A stretch of DNA of 64,000 nt from Lachnospiraceae bacterium (GCA_902362715.1 CABIXN010000005.1:236836-300835), one strand, 5' to 3'. Counted from the stretch's first letter, positions 52,530-61,096 are shown. The notes: generated by a model not told the origin, from the sequence alone. Translations and numbers: made by a program.

Positions 52530-54404
52530 TTAAGATAACCCCAGAGGGATAATTGCACAGTAGTCTTCAATGCTTCCATTATTCTTAAAGCATTGAAGAA
52601 TCTGTTTGCCCACCGGATGCAGTTCTTCTACATCATAACATTCCAGTTCTTTCGCAAAAAAGTTATACAGAATTTCAGCTCCTTTATCGTACCCTTCTGT
52701 TCCAAGCGTTTCCTGACTTTCCGGATGCAGGAACTTTGAACGGATATGCTGTCCGTCCACCTTCATTTCTTTTAATGTATATCCAAATAAAGGGCACCTT
52801 GCCGGTACCAGGCGGTCCATTTTCATATTTACGCCGCCCCGCCTTGCAAGATATTCTCTGGAAATCCATTCTGCCGCAAAACCGATCCGGTATATTCCAA
52901 TATGCTGATTGGGTATCAGCACATATCTTGTATTTGGACTGTTAATAATCTGCTCCAGCAAAAGATTTGCCTGTTTTACTTTCAGTCCGGTTGCAAAAGG
53001 CCAGTAGGACCCCACACCTTCACTGGCAAGAGGCGCATTTCCGCTGATACTTGGATTTTTAAACCCTCTTGGAGCAACCAGACGCCACAGCCATGCCAAA
53101 GCCGGCGGGATAATCTGCATCAGCCCCATAATTCCGTAATCGGGATTTTCTGCCGTTGTGGGCGGCATACGAACGCCAAAGCTCCGTACATCTACCTCTA
53201 CAGGATCTGAAACAATATTATCAACCATTTTTCTTGGGACAATCACCCTTGGATTGGGGCATGGTTTTCCGTCAGAGTCCAGCGTATGTTCCCATACAAG
53301 ACAGGTTGCCTTTGGTACGCCTTCCACATTGAAAAATACCAGCGGCTCTTTGGAATGAATGGTAATCCGCTCATACATAGGATCACATCCATACTCGTCA
53401 ATCCCGTCTACTCTAAGGAACCATCCGTCTTCTCCATCATACAGGCAGAGTTTCCTGCTGTCCTTCTGAAAAGATGGATGACAAATGGCCATATCATCTG
53501 TTACCGGGTGTATTGTACAGGTATCACTCATATTAATATAATTTTTCTCACCAGTTTCAATATTTGTGCCAATGAGAACACGCCCGTCCGCCGCACGCTG
53601 CACATCCTGCAGCAATTCACTCTTTCCGCCGCCGGAAGCGCCTTCATGCATCATAACCATTTCATTTTCATAAGGTGTAATAATTTTGGCTGCAGATGCG
53701 TGGGCTGTAATCCAGCCTTCTCTCTCACCGATATCCAGCAGCACACTGTAAATTCCCTTCTTAGCGGAAGGACCCGGATACAAATTATAAGAAAAAATTT
53801 CGTGACGGTCTTTCATCCTGTTATGTACACAAACCTGTTTTCCTTCAAAATGTGTATGTCGAAACGGCGGCGCCACATAAATAATTGCTTTCGGCTTAAA
53901 CTTATCAACACTTTTTGCATTCACAAAAGCCTGCAGCTGAGAAAGGGCAAATGCAAAAAACGCCGCATTTCTGGGGCATACTAAAATCGCCTCATATCCA
54001 TATCTGGCACCGCCTGCCATAAACGGAACAAGAATCAGCTCCTGCTGGGCAAGCCACTGAAAAGTCTCCTTTTTTACAGACTTAAAATCATAACCATATA
54101 CGTCTTTAAACCGCGGTTTATCTGTAGGCATGTCATCCGATATCCGCATACAGTCCGGGTCTCTCCTTCGCATATAATCTTCTGTATAATTAACCACTGC
54201 TCCGTTTTTGCAGCGCACTACATCTGCTTCTTTTATAAGATCCCCATCAATTTCATAAGACACCTCAATCCGGTTGGTGCTTTTATTTCCGAAGATAAGT
54301 TCATACAGCATTTCCTTTGTTTCAGGCACAATTACGCTGGGACTGTTGTTCAGAGCGGCTTCAAGCTCTTTTGGAAAGAGAAATTTCTCTAATAAAACGT
54401 TCAT
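52530..54404 (-). CDS. DUF4914 family P-loop protein, PEP carboxykinase-like
   Basis: I assign this 624-residue protein to DUF4914 from overall pattern. It has a P-loop EGASGGGKSELLQDVQRA (about residues 263-280) that resembles the kinase loop of PEP carboxykinase-type enzymes more than ABC or AAA loops. Other conserved-looking stretches are MAGGARYGYEAILVCPRNA, IYVAPPFRHTHFEGK, RVDGIDEYGCDP, FFNVEGVPKATCLVWEHT and PRVIVPRKMV. There is no signal peptide or membrane helix. A nucleotide-dependent phosphotransfer or carboxykinase-like reaction is a reasonable guess but no substrate is known. It is a single gene with its own terminator; AGGAGGG precedes the ATG. Confidence 0.78.
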   Translation of the reverse strand: MNVLLEKFLFPKELEAALNNSPSVIVPETKEMLYELIFGNKSTNRIEVSYEIDGDLIKEADVVRCKNGAVVNYTEDYMRRRDPDCMRISDDMPTDKPRFKDVYGYDFKSVKKETFQWLAQQELILVPFMAGGARYGYEAILVCPRNAAFFAFALSQLQAFVNAKSVDKFKPKAIIYVAPPFRHTHFEGKQVCVHNRMKDRHEIFSYNLYPGPSAKKGIYSVLLDIGEREGWITAHASAAKIITPYENEMVMMHEGASGGGKSELLQDVQRAADGRVLIGTNIETGEKNYINMSDTCTIHPVTDDMAICHPSFQKDSRKLCLYDGEDGWFLRVDGIDEYGCDPMYERITIHSKEPLVFFNVEGVPKATCLVWEHTLDSDGKPCPNPRVIVPRKMVDNIVSDPVEVDVRSFGVRMPPTTAENPDYGIMGLMQIIPPALAWLWRLVAPRGFKNPSISGNAPLASEGVGSYWPFATGLKVKQANLLLEQIINSPNTRYVLIPNQHIGIYRIGFAAEWISREYLARRGGVNMKMDRLVPARCPLFGYTLKEMKVDGQHIRSKFLHPESQETLGTEGYDKGAEILYNFFAKELECYDVEELHPVGKQILQCFKNNGSIEDYCAIIPLGLS

Positions 54405-54535
54405 ATGATCCCTCCTGCTTTTGTTCTTTTCTATTTTCTTATCTCGTTGATGTTACAGTGATTTTATATATTTGTCAAGCAGACCACAAAATATTCACAC
54501 CATTCCTTTTGGCAGGACAGAAGGCATTTCCATGG

Positions 54536-55351
54536 CTATTTCTTCTCATCTGCGATTTGTTTTCCGGTGGTATCCACATGATAATTATCACGGATAATCA
54601 ACTCAGATATAGGCACAATGGTATATCCTTTGTCTTCCAGTCCGGTAAGAAGCCGGTCTAGTGCATCCGCCGTATATTTCGCCCCGTTGTGGCACAAAAT
54701 AATGGCTCCATTTCCCAAATGTTTACTGTCACATACCTGACGTATAATATCCTCCGCCCCATAATCTTTCCAGTCAAGACTGTCCACCGACCACTGAATG
54801 GGATAATAGCCACAGGATTTTGATACTGTAATTACTTCATTATCATAATCCCCGTAAGGCGGCCGGAATAAAAACATTTCATACCCGGTGAGTTCTTTTA
54901 CTTTATCATGTACGGTCATCAGCTCTGATTTGATTTCTTCATCTGACAGCTGACTCATATTTTTATGATTTTCACTATGATTTCCCAGATCATGCCCCGC
55001 CTCTAGAATTGCTTTTACATCATCGGGATAGTCAGAAACCCATCCGCCAGTCATAAAAAACGTCACATGCACGTTATGCTTTTTTAAAATATCTAAAATT
55101 TCCTGTGTATCTTCATTTCCCCAGGCCGCATCAAAGCTTAACGCTACCTTTTTTTCTGTTGTATCCACACAGTATATAGGCAGTTCTCTTCCGTTAACTG
55201 TATTACTTACAGACACATGTTTTTTGGCATAACCGGCAATGGAAACTGCCGCCAGCGCCATACAGCATCCTATCATAATGTTACTTCGTATTCTTTTCCC
55301 TGCCCGTTTCATTGGTTTTGTTGATTCCGATTCTGATTTCCTTTTTCGCAT
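54536..55351 (-). CDS. Polysaccharide deacetylase (NodB domain), membrane-anchored, sporulation-type
   Basis: The protein of about 271 residues has a basic N-terminus, one membrane helix (SNIMIGCCMALAAVSIAGYA) and a NodB carbohydrate esterase 4 domain. Motif 1 is altered to LSFDAAWGNED, as in PdaB-like clostridial proteins, the metal-binding motif 2 is HSENHKN, motif 3 is FRPPYGDYD, and the distal His is in ILCHNGAK. It probably deacetylates peptidoglycan outside the membrane; the SFDAAWG form is associated with sporulation proteins. TTTTGGAGG lies 6 nt before the ATG at 55351; the frame itself is open to 55408. Confidence 0.88.
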   Translation of the reverse strand: MRKRKSESESTKPMKRAGKRIRSNIMIGCCMALAAVSIAGYAKKHVSVSNTVNGRELPIYCVDTTEKKVALSFDAAWGNEDTQEILDILKKHNVHVTFFMTGGWVSDYPDDVKAILEAGHDLGNHSENHKNMSQLSDEEIKSELMTVHDKVKELTGYEMFLFRPPYGDYDNEVITVSKSCGYYPIQWSVDSLDWKDYGAEDIIRQVCDSKHLGNGAIILCHNGAKYTADALDRLLTGLEDKGYTIVPISELIIRDNYHVDTTGKQIADEKK

Positions 55352-55478
55352 ATCAACCTCCAAAAGATTCTGTTTCAAATATATGCTGTAACATCTTTCG
55401 GTATACATGCAGAAACTATATTTTCAAGCATTTTTACTGTAATTTCTAACTGAAAATAAAGACACATAGTCTCTTAAC

Positions 55479-55506
55479 TTGACAGGTGAAAAATCCAGAT
55501 TATAAT
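55479..55506 (+). promoter_or_regulatory. Promoter of the toxin-type RNA I
   Basis: TTGACA (55479-55484), 16 bp, TATAAT (55501-55506): both boxes perfect. Confidence 0.8.
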
Positions 55507-55546
55507 ACAAACTATAGAATAAATATATAGTACATATGAAGAATTT

Positions 55547-55609
55547 ATGGTTATTCTGACCACTTGCAGCTTACTTGTAGCAATTCTGAATTATACGCAT
55601 AAAAAATAG
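55547..55609 (+). CDS. Small hydrophobic holin-like toxin peptide, start uncertain or lost
   Basis: The frame from ATG 55547 gives 20 residues, MVILTTCSLLVAILNYTHKK. In frame upstream, back to a stop at 55520, the codons read IYSTYEEF, so the full reading STYEEFMVILTT strongly resembles the N-terminus of TxpA/holin-like type I toxins (MSTYE-LMVM type). The codon where the initiator Met is expected is TAT, and no Shine-Dalgarno is seen. Either a base was lost from an ATG-AGT start, giving a dead toxin, or the short form is used. One membrane helix and a Lys-rich tail are as expected for the family. Confidence 0.5.
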   Translation: MVILTTCSLLVAILNYTHKK

Positions 55610-55646
55610 ACGTCCTGACTTCGGTAGAATAGACGCCTATTTTTAG
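55602..55646. terminator. Shared bidirectional terminator of RNA I and RNA II
   Basis: AAAAATAGACGTC and GACGCCTATTTTT pair with one mismatch, with A/T runs on both sides. It lies where the two convergent transcripts meet. Confidence 0.8.
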
Positions 55647-55699
55647 AAACTTATTTTACTGAAGCAGATGGGGTACGACCATCTTCTCAGTTGTCTTGT
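55602..55699 (-). ncRNA. RNA II, candidate antisense antitoxin RNA
   Basis: A minus-strand promoter TTGACT (55733-55728), 16 bp, TATAAT (55711-55706) would start an RNA near 55699 that ends at the shared terminator, about 98 nt. It can form a hairpin AGATGG/CCATCT, with ACTGA/TCAGT below. It shares the terminator region and the partial direct repeats with RNA I, as in par (pAD1) and TxpA/RatA systems. Confidence 0.6.
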
Positions 55700-55789
55700 A
55701 AGTATATTATAACAAATATGCTTAAAAAGTCAAATTAACTATATTCCCATTACTCCATACCACCGCAGAGAAATAGGTAGGATATTAAA

Positions 55790-55902
55790 ATGCCATCATA
55801 TTATGATGAGAAAACAAAATCCTGGTACGTAAAACTATTCTATCAGAAGTAGCAGAACTCCTAGAGAAGCTCTATAAAAATTACTATCAAAGAAAGCCGT
55901 AA
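55790..55902 (+). pseudogene. Internally deleted tyrosine-recombinase (integrase) remnant
   Basis: A 20-codon frame from ATG 55790 reads MPSYYDEKTKSWYVKLFYQK, the start of the arm-binding domain of Tn916-family and related ICE/phage integrases. It stops at 55850. In another frame 55843-55902 reads SEVAELLEKLYKNYYQRKP then stop, which looks like an integrase C-terminus. The two ends appear joined by a deletion of the whole catalytic domain. A ribosome-binding-like AGGTAGGA precedes the ATG. It lies 33 bp from tRNA-Gly, a favourite integration target. Confidence 0.65.
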
Positions 55903-55926
55903 ACGCTGTACTTTCAACGTTTACGG
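55898..55926. terminator. Hairpin next to tRNA-Gly 3' end
   Basis: CCGTAAACG and CGTTTACGG form a 9-bp stem followed by CTTATTTT on the plus strand and CTTTCTTTG on the minus strand. It can end tRNA-Gly transcription and the integrase scar. Confidence 0.7.
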
Positions 55927-55935
55927 CTTATTTTA

Positions 55936-56006
55936 AGCAGATAACGGGAGTCGAACCCGCCTTTCCAGCTTGGGAAGCTAGCGTTCTACCGATGAACCAT
56001 ATCTGC
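55936..56006 (-). tRNA. tRNA-Gly, anticodon CCC
   Basis: The minus strand folds to a cloverleaf: acceptor GCAGATA/TATCTGC, D arm GTTCATCGGTAGAAC, anticodon stem CTAGC/GCTGG with loop TTCCCAA (anticodon CCC, reading GGG), T arm GGCGGGTTCGACTCCCGT. The discriminator base is T; CCA is not encoded. It is single, next to an integrase remnant on its 3' side. Confidence 0.93.
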
Positions 56007-56039
56007 ATGTATTTAATTCTACCACTAACTGAAAAAGAT

Positions 56040-56126
56040 GAAAAGCCCTTTTTTTATATTTTGGAACAGTATATGAAACCGGTCTGATAGTCTTTTCATA
56101 TTATTTCATTCAAAAAAGGGCTTTTC
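56040..56126. repeat. 87-bp inverted-repeat element between tRNA-Gly and pyk
   Basis: The ends GAAAAGCCCTTTTTT (56040-56054) and AAAAAAGGGCTTTTC (56112-56126) are exact reverse complements. Inside, ATATGAAA and TTTCATAT also pair. It could be a long terminator for pyk, a small non-autonomous element, or an RNA. Confidence 0.6.
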
Positions 56127-56217
56127 CTGTCTGAAGACGGCATTTTAACAACAATGATTGCCATCCTTTTCTATTTCTCTTCCTTACTATATATCTTTCC
56201 TATTAACAAAACAAAGC

Positions 56218-57981
56218 TTATACGTCTGCCTTTGAATTGCAGCTTACCGTACCTCTCCGTCCGTCCAGCGTAACATAGGCACCCGTTTTTAAAATCTGAA
56301 CAGCATTTTTAGCTCCAAGAATTACCGGCATATCCAGGCTCAGTCCAACAATAGCCGCATGTGAATTGGTCCCCTCTGCTTCCACAATCAAGCCGGAGGC
56401 TTTACGGATCTGCTGCATCATTTCATTACTGGTATCTTTTGCCACAATAATATCACCAGGCTTAAATATTTCGCCAAGCATTTCTGCAGATTCTGCCACA
56501 CAAAGATTTGCAGATACTGTTTTTTCACTAATCCCTTTACCTGAAGCCAGAATATGTCCTGCTACATGTACCTTAATAAGATTTGTTGTACCTGATACCC
56601 CAAGGGGAACGCCTGCAGTTAAAACAACCAGTTCACCTTGTTTTACCAGCCCTTTACGTTCAGCAGTATCCACAGCATGATCAAACAATTCATCGGATGT
56701 CTCTTTTTTATCCACAAGCAACGGTGTAACCCCCCAGGAAAGATTCAGCTGGCGGCAGACATTTTTATGAACAGAACATCCAAGAATAGGACATCCCGGA
56801 CGATATTTTGATACCATTCTAGCTGTACGGCCAGAATTGGATACTGTAATAATAGCTGCCGCATTCAAATCCATAGCAGTGGTGCAGGTGGCATGAGCAA
56901 TGGCATTGGTAATATCCGGATTTGTCAGCATACTGCGTTTTTTCATTCTTGACAAATAATTAATATCTTTTTCTGTGCGGATTGCAATTTTTACCATCGT
57001 CTGAAGTGCCTCTACCGGATACAAACCGGCAGCCGTTTCACCCGACAGCATAATCGCACTGGTTCCGTCATATACTGCATTGGCCACATCTGCAGCTTCT
57101 GCTCTAGTGGGACGGGGATTTTTCATCATAGAGTCCAGCATCTGCGTTGCTGTAATTACCTGCTTTCCGGCCATATAAACTTTTTCTATGATCATCTTTT
57201 GAATTACCGGAACTTCTTCAAATGGAATTTCGACTCCCATATCTCCCCGGGCCACCATAATGCCGTCTGACACTTTAATGATATCGTCTATATTATCCAC
57301 ACCCTGCTTATTTTCAATTTTAGCAATAATGTTAATGCTGGAACAATTATGTTCCTCTAGGATTTTACGGATAGCAAGAACATCATCAGCGGTCCGCACA
57401 AATGACGCAGCAATAAAGTCAAAACCGGATTCAATACCAAACACAATATCGCTGTAATCTGTCTCACTGATATAAGGCATGGAAAGCTCTGCGTTGGGCA
57501 CATTGACCCCTTTTTTATCTGAGATCATTCCTCCATTTTTTACAACACAGGCAATATCAGAACCTTTGATCTCAGTAACTTCCATCTCAATCAAACCATC
57601 ATCAATCAGAATCCTTGAGCCCACATGGACATCCTTGTACAGATCTTTATATGAAATGGCCACTTTTTCCGCACTTCCCAAAATCTCTTCTGTTGTCAGG
57701 ACCAGCTTCTGTCCGGCCTTTAATTCGGCTTTTCCACCTTCAAGATTTCTTAAACGGATCTCAGGTCCTTTTGTATCCAGCAGTGCCGCCACCGGAAGAT
57801 TCAGCTCTTCTCTTAATTGAATCAGTTTATCCAGACGTTTTTTCTGCTCCTGATGTGTTCCATGAGAAAAATTAAATCTGGCAACATTCATTCCCTCCAG
57901 AATCAATTCTTTTAACACCTCTCCTTTGTCTGTAGATGGACCAAGGGTACAAATGATTTTGGTTTTTCTGATATCTTTCAT
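56218..57981 (-). CDS. pyk: Pyruvate kinase with C-terminal PEP-utilising mobile domain
   Basis: The protein of about 587 residues makes pyruvate and ATP from PEP and ADP. It begins KDIRKTKIICTLGPSTDKG, with the ARFNFSHG loop, the active-site IIAKIENKQGVDN with Lys, MVARGDMGVEIP, and GKQVITATQMLDSM. After the allosteric domain it carries an extra PEP-utilisers domain (about 495-587) with EGTNSHAAIVG around the phospho-His-like position, as in Bacillus and clostridial pyruvate kinases. The frame is open to 58065, but AAAGGAG precedes the ATG at 57981. Confidence 0.97.
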   Translation of the reverse strand: MKDIRKTKIICTLGPSTDKGEVLKELILEGMNVARFNFSHGTHQEQKKRLDKLIQLREELNLPVAALLDTKGPEIRLRNLEGGKAELKAGQKLVLTTEEILGSAEKVAISYKDLYKDVHVGSRILIDDGLIEMEVTEIKGSDIACVVKNGGMISDKKGVNVPNAELSMPYISETDYSDIVFGIESGFDFIAASFVRTADDVLAIRKILEEHNCSSINIIAKIENKQGVDNIDDIIKVSDGIMVARGDMGVEIPFEEVPVIQKMIIEKVYMAGKQVITATQMLDSMMKNPRPTRAEAADVANAVYDGTSAIMLSGETAAGLYPVEALQTMVKIAIRTEKDINYLSRMKKRSMLTNPDITNAIAHATCTTAMDLNAAAIITVSNSGRTARMVSKYRPGCPILGCSVHKNVCRQLNLSWGVTPLLVDKKETSDELFDHAVDTAERKGLVKQGELVVLTAGVPLGVSGTTNLIKVHVAGHILASGKGISEKTVSANLCVAESAEMLGEIFKPGDIIVAKDTSNEMMQQIRKASGLIVEAEGTNSHAAIVGLSLDMPVILGAKNAVQILKTGAYVTLDGRRGTVSCNSKADV

Positions 57982-58088
57982 AGATGCTCCTTTCAAAAAA
58001 AGGGGGCAATATACCTGTTGTACATGCCCCTCTTTCACGCTGTTCTTAAATGTCCTTCTCCCCAAAACATTTTCCCTTTCGGGTTATG

Positions 58089-59021
58089 CTATTTTTTTAT
58101 AACTGTCCCAGTCTCGCCGCCAAGAGCCTTCTTCCCGGCATCCAGCCTGGTAATCAGCACTGTACGTATTGCAGAATCTCCAATGAACTTCAGGGCGGTT
58201 TCAATTTTAGGCCCCATAGTTCCCTGGCCAAACTGTCCCTCTTTCATGTATTCCTCCGCCTGCTGGCAATTTAGTTCTGACAGCTCTTCTTCATTATCTT
58301 TACCATAATTCAGACATACATGCTCCACACCAGTTAATATTACCAGCTGCTCTGCATTTACTCCATCTGCAAGAGCTCCCGCAATTAAATCCTTTTCAAT
58401 TACGGCACTGGCTCCCTTTAAAACATGTCCCTGTTCCAGAACCGGAATACCTCCGCCTCCGGCAGCTATCACAATCTGATCCGCATCCAGCAGTGCATTC
58501 ACAGCATCCAGCTCAACAATCTCCATTGGCTTTGGCGCGGCAACAATTCTCCGGTAACCGCCATCAACTTTGACAACATGATTTCCTTTTTTCTCTTCCG
58601 CCTCTGCTTCTTCTTTTGTCATAACACGGCCAATAATCTTGGTGGGCGCATAAAATGCATCATCATAAGGATCTACTGTCACCTGTGTTAAAATAGTAGA
58701 AACCGTCTTATAGATTCCTCTGCCCATCAGTTCTTCTCTGATAGCATTCTGCAAATCGTAACCAATATATCCCTGACTCATTGCAGAGCACACAGACATA
58801 GGTGTTGCTGTATATTCCGGATATAAACGATGGAACTCCGTCATAGCAGTATGAATCATCCCAACCTGAGGACCATTGCTGTGTGTAATTACTACCTGCC
58901 AGTCATCCTGAATCAAATCGGCAATGGCTCTGGCCGCCTTTTTGGTTGCTCTCTTCTGTTCTGGAAGCGTTGTCCCAAGCGCATCATGTCCCAATGCAAT
59001 TACAATCCTCTTTTTCTTCAT
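58089..59021 (-). CDS. arcC: Carbamate kinase
   Basis: The protein of about 310 residues matches carbamate kinases: VIALGHDALGTT (usually GGNALG), VVITHSNGPQVGMIHTAM, IAAGGGGIPVLEQG, the Lys in VIEKDLIAGALADGV, and GQFGQGTMGPKIETALKFI. It makes ATP from carbamoyl phosphate and ADP in arginine, agmatine or purine breakdown. No arginine deiminase, ornithine transcarbamylase or allantoin gene is adjacent, so the pathway here is open. The ATG at 59021 follows GGAGG by 10 nt, upstream codons lack a site. Confidence 0.92.
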   Translation of the reverse strand: MKKKRIVIALGHDALGTTLPEQKRATKKAARAIADLIQDDWQVVITHSNGPQVGMIHTAMTEFHRLYPEYTATPMSVCSAMSQGYIGYDLQNAIREELMGRGIYKTVSTILTQVTVDPYDDAFYAPTKIIGRVMTKEEAEAEEKKGNHVVKVDGGYRRIVAAPKPMEIVELDAVNALLDADQIVIAAGGGGIPVLEQGHVLKGASAVIEKDLIAGALADGVNAEQLVILTGVEHVCLNYGKDNEEELSELNCQQAEEYMKEGQFGQGTMGPKIETALKFIGDSAIRTVLITRLDAGKKALGGETGTVIKK

Positions 59022-59112
59022 CGTCCATATGCCTCCAACTTCTATTATAAACCTCGTACTAATTAAAAAAAGATATGAATATTTTATCATATCTTACCAG
59101 TCAGTACAATAA

Positions 59113-59147
59113 AACGGAGACAGAAAATTTGATTTTCCATCTCCGTC
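59113..59147 (-). terminator. Terminator of the htrA-like gene
   Basis: On the minus strand ACGGAGA and TCTCCGT pair, with an inner GAAAAT/ATTTTC stem, followed by TTTATTG. It lies about 25 bp past the stop. Confidence 0.75.
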
Positions 59148-59171
59148 AATATCAGACATGTTCCGCGCAGA

Positions 59172-60794
59172 TCAGCTGTTTTTGCTTCCCAGTGTCACAT
59201 TAATTTCTTTCTCTACATAGCTGCCGTTATCTGCCCTTTTTACTTTTATTTTAACTTTTGTACCGGCCTCATAATACTGCATCTGGCTTTTCAGTGTTTC
59301 CATAGAATCAATTTTATGGCCGTCAAACTCCGTAATAATATCACCCACTTTAATACCCGCAGTTTCCGCTGCACTTCCACTGGTAATCTGAGCCACATAA
59401 ACACCTTCTGGCATTCTGTAATTCTGGGCAACATCACTGGTCACATCCACACCGGAAATACCAAGATGTGAGCCTTTGGATTCGTCTACTTTTTCCCGTG
59501 TAATAAGCTCCTCAATAATAGGCTGTGCCGTATTAATGGGAATTGCATATCCCATGCCTTCTACTTGTGTGTCTGTATATTTTACAGAATTAATGCCGAT
59601 CACTTCACCGTTCATATTCAGCAGAGCGCCGCCGCTGTTACCAGGATTTATTGCAGCATCTGTCTGAACCAGCTCATTTGTAATAGATTCACCGGTCTGA
59701 GAATCTGTAGTTGTCACTTCACGATTTAAAGCACTGATAACTCCAGTTGTAACAGACTGACCATACCCAAGAGCATTTCCGATTGCCACAGCAGATTCGC
59801 CCACCTGCAGCTCATCTGAATTACCCAGCGCAGCTACTTTAATGGCAGATAATGTTTCTGATTTTAATCCCTTTTTGGGTACCTGCACGACTGCCAGGTC
59901 AGAGCTGGGATCAGTTCCCTTAATCGTTCCGGAGGCAGTGTTGTTATCAGAAAAACAGATTGTAAGAGAGGTCGCTCCGCTTACTACATGATTATTAGTT
60001 GCAATATACAGATTATCATCATCTTCATCTACAATAATACCTGAGCCAAGACTTTCACTGTTATACTGCTGTGACTGGCCAAACATATTATAATATTCAG
60101 ACTGACTCATACTCGTAATGGATACAATGGATGGCATAACATTTTGCACAATGTTTGAAACATCCTTAACAGTAGTAGCTGTACTCACCGGTGTTTTCCC
60201 AATACTGTCTTTTGTGGCATTACTGCTGTCTCCACTAATACTGTCCTGCTGAGTTCTGCCGCTGCTTGTAATATAATTAACTCCCTGGAAAACACCGCCT
60301 GACACAAGTCCGAAAACCACTGCAAGTACAGCACATTTGGCAACTACAGGACCAAATTTTTTGCTTTTCCAAAACCCACTGCTTTTCACAATTTTAGCCT
60401 TTGTTTTCTTTTTCTTTGAATGCTCCCCACCGTCAGAAGGATTTTTTAGAGCATCTGCTTTCGAATTTGACTGTTCAAAATTTTCCGTTTTATATGACAT
60501 ATCCAGATGCGGTGGCTGCTCTTTTGCGCATATATCCGCATCTGCCGAGGATGTCTCCTGCTCTTTTGCAGCGCAGTTATCTGTCTCCTCCAATTTTGCA
60601 TCCTTTATAGTAAAATCAGATTCCTGCTCTAAATTCTGCCGGGCTGCTTCCTGCTGATTCCGCTCTTCATAATAGTCCCCCTGGTGGGTAGTTTCAGACT
60701 GTTCTTTGTCCCTGTAACTATATGAATATAAAGAATCAGAAGACGCTGAATCATTATTGGTATTATTCTCATTTGATGTATATTTTTCATCCAT
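59172..60794 (-). CDS. HtrA/DegP-family membrane-anchored serine protease with PDZ domain
   Basis: The 540-residue protein has a long acidic, Asn/Glu/Ser-rich cytoplasmic N-terminus (1-145), one membrane helix (about 152-172; VVAKCAVLAVVFGLVSGGVF), a trypsin-like domain with His in IATNNHVVSGA, Asp in DPSSDLAVVQV and Ser in NPGNSGGALLN, and one PDZ domain at the end (GVYVAQITSGSAAETAGIKVGD). It degrades misfolded envelope proteins. The N-terminal tail is longer than usual. It follows a small zinc-ribbon gene by 107 bp on the same strand. Confidence 0.94.
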   Translation of the reverse strand: MDEKYTSNENNTNNDSASSDSLYSYSYRDKEQSETTHQGDYYEERNQQEAARQNLEQESDFTIKDAKLEETDNCAAKEQETSSADADICAKEQPPHLDMSYKTENFEQSNSKADALKNPSDGGEHSKKKKTKAKIVKSSGFWKSKKFGPVVAKCAVLAVVFGLVSGGVFQGVNYITSSGRTQQDSISGDSSNATKDSIGKTPVSTATTVKDVSNIVQNVMPSIVSITSMSQSEYYNMFGQSQQYNSESLGSGIIVDEDDDNLYIATNNHVVSGATSLTICFSDNNTASGTIKGTDPSSDLAVVQVPKKGLKSETLSAIKVAALGNSDELQVGESAVAIGNALGYGQSVTTGVISALNREVTTTDSQTGESITNELVQTDAAINPGNSGGALLNMNGEVIGINSVKYTDTQVEGMGYAIPINTAQPIIEELITREKVDESKGSHLGISGVDVTSDVAQNYRMPEGVYVAQITSGSAAETAGIKVGDIITEFDGHKIDSMETLKSQMQYYEAGTKVKIKVKRADNGSYVEKEINVTLGSKNS

Positions 60795-60901
60795 GATTAT
60801 TTTCTCCTTTCATTCTTTTATTATCTTATTTACAGGTTTAGTTTATCTCTCAAATGTGTATGATTTGTGTCTATTGTTTAAAAAAACTTTGTTCTGCCGC
60901 C

Positions 60902-61096
60902 TTATCTTTGTCCATGTATATAAAGCCAGCTGTTTTTATAGTCTTCCCGCTCTTTCTGTGTCATGGATATGTATCGTTCATATGAGAGCTTTACGGGCTG
61001 CATCTGCTGATTTCCACATTTAAAACATTCTACATCTAATCTTCTAGATACCGTCCGAATCCATCCGCATTCTGGACATATGTATAATTTCATCAT
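60902..61096 (-). CDS. Small zinc-ribbon protein
   Basis: The 64-residue protein has a rubredoxin-like zinc knuckle pair, C-x2-C (ICPECGW) and C-x2-C (VECFKCGN), 15 residues apart, followed by a helical tail (SMTQKEREDYKNSW). The second Met may be the real start. GGAAGAAG precedes it. Partner and function are unknown; it sits between an LCP-family gene and htrA. Confidence 0.7.
   Translation of the reverse strand: MMKLYICPECGWIRTVSRRLDVECFKCGNQQMQPVKLSYERYISMTQKEREDYKNSWLYIHGQR

Larger units (their letters stand above)
55513..55646 (+). ncRNA. RNA I of a par/TxpA-like type I toxin-antitoxin locus (inferred)
   Basis: A transcript from the consensus promoter at 55479-55506 would start near 55513 and end at the bidirectional hairpin 55602-55646. 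It covers a small hydrophobic reading frame. Its 5' half contains GACCACTTGCAGCTTACTTGTAG, partly repeated at 55678-55702 as GACCATCTT..CTTGTAAG, the arrangement of direct repeats that lets the antisense RNA pair in par loci. The first repeat falls at 55558-55580. Confidence 0.6.
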
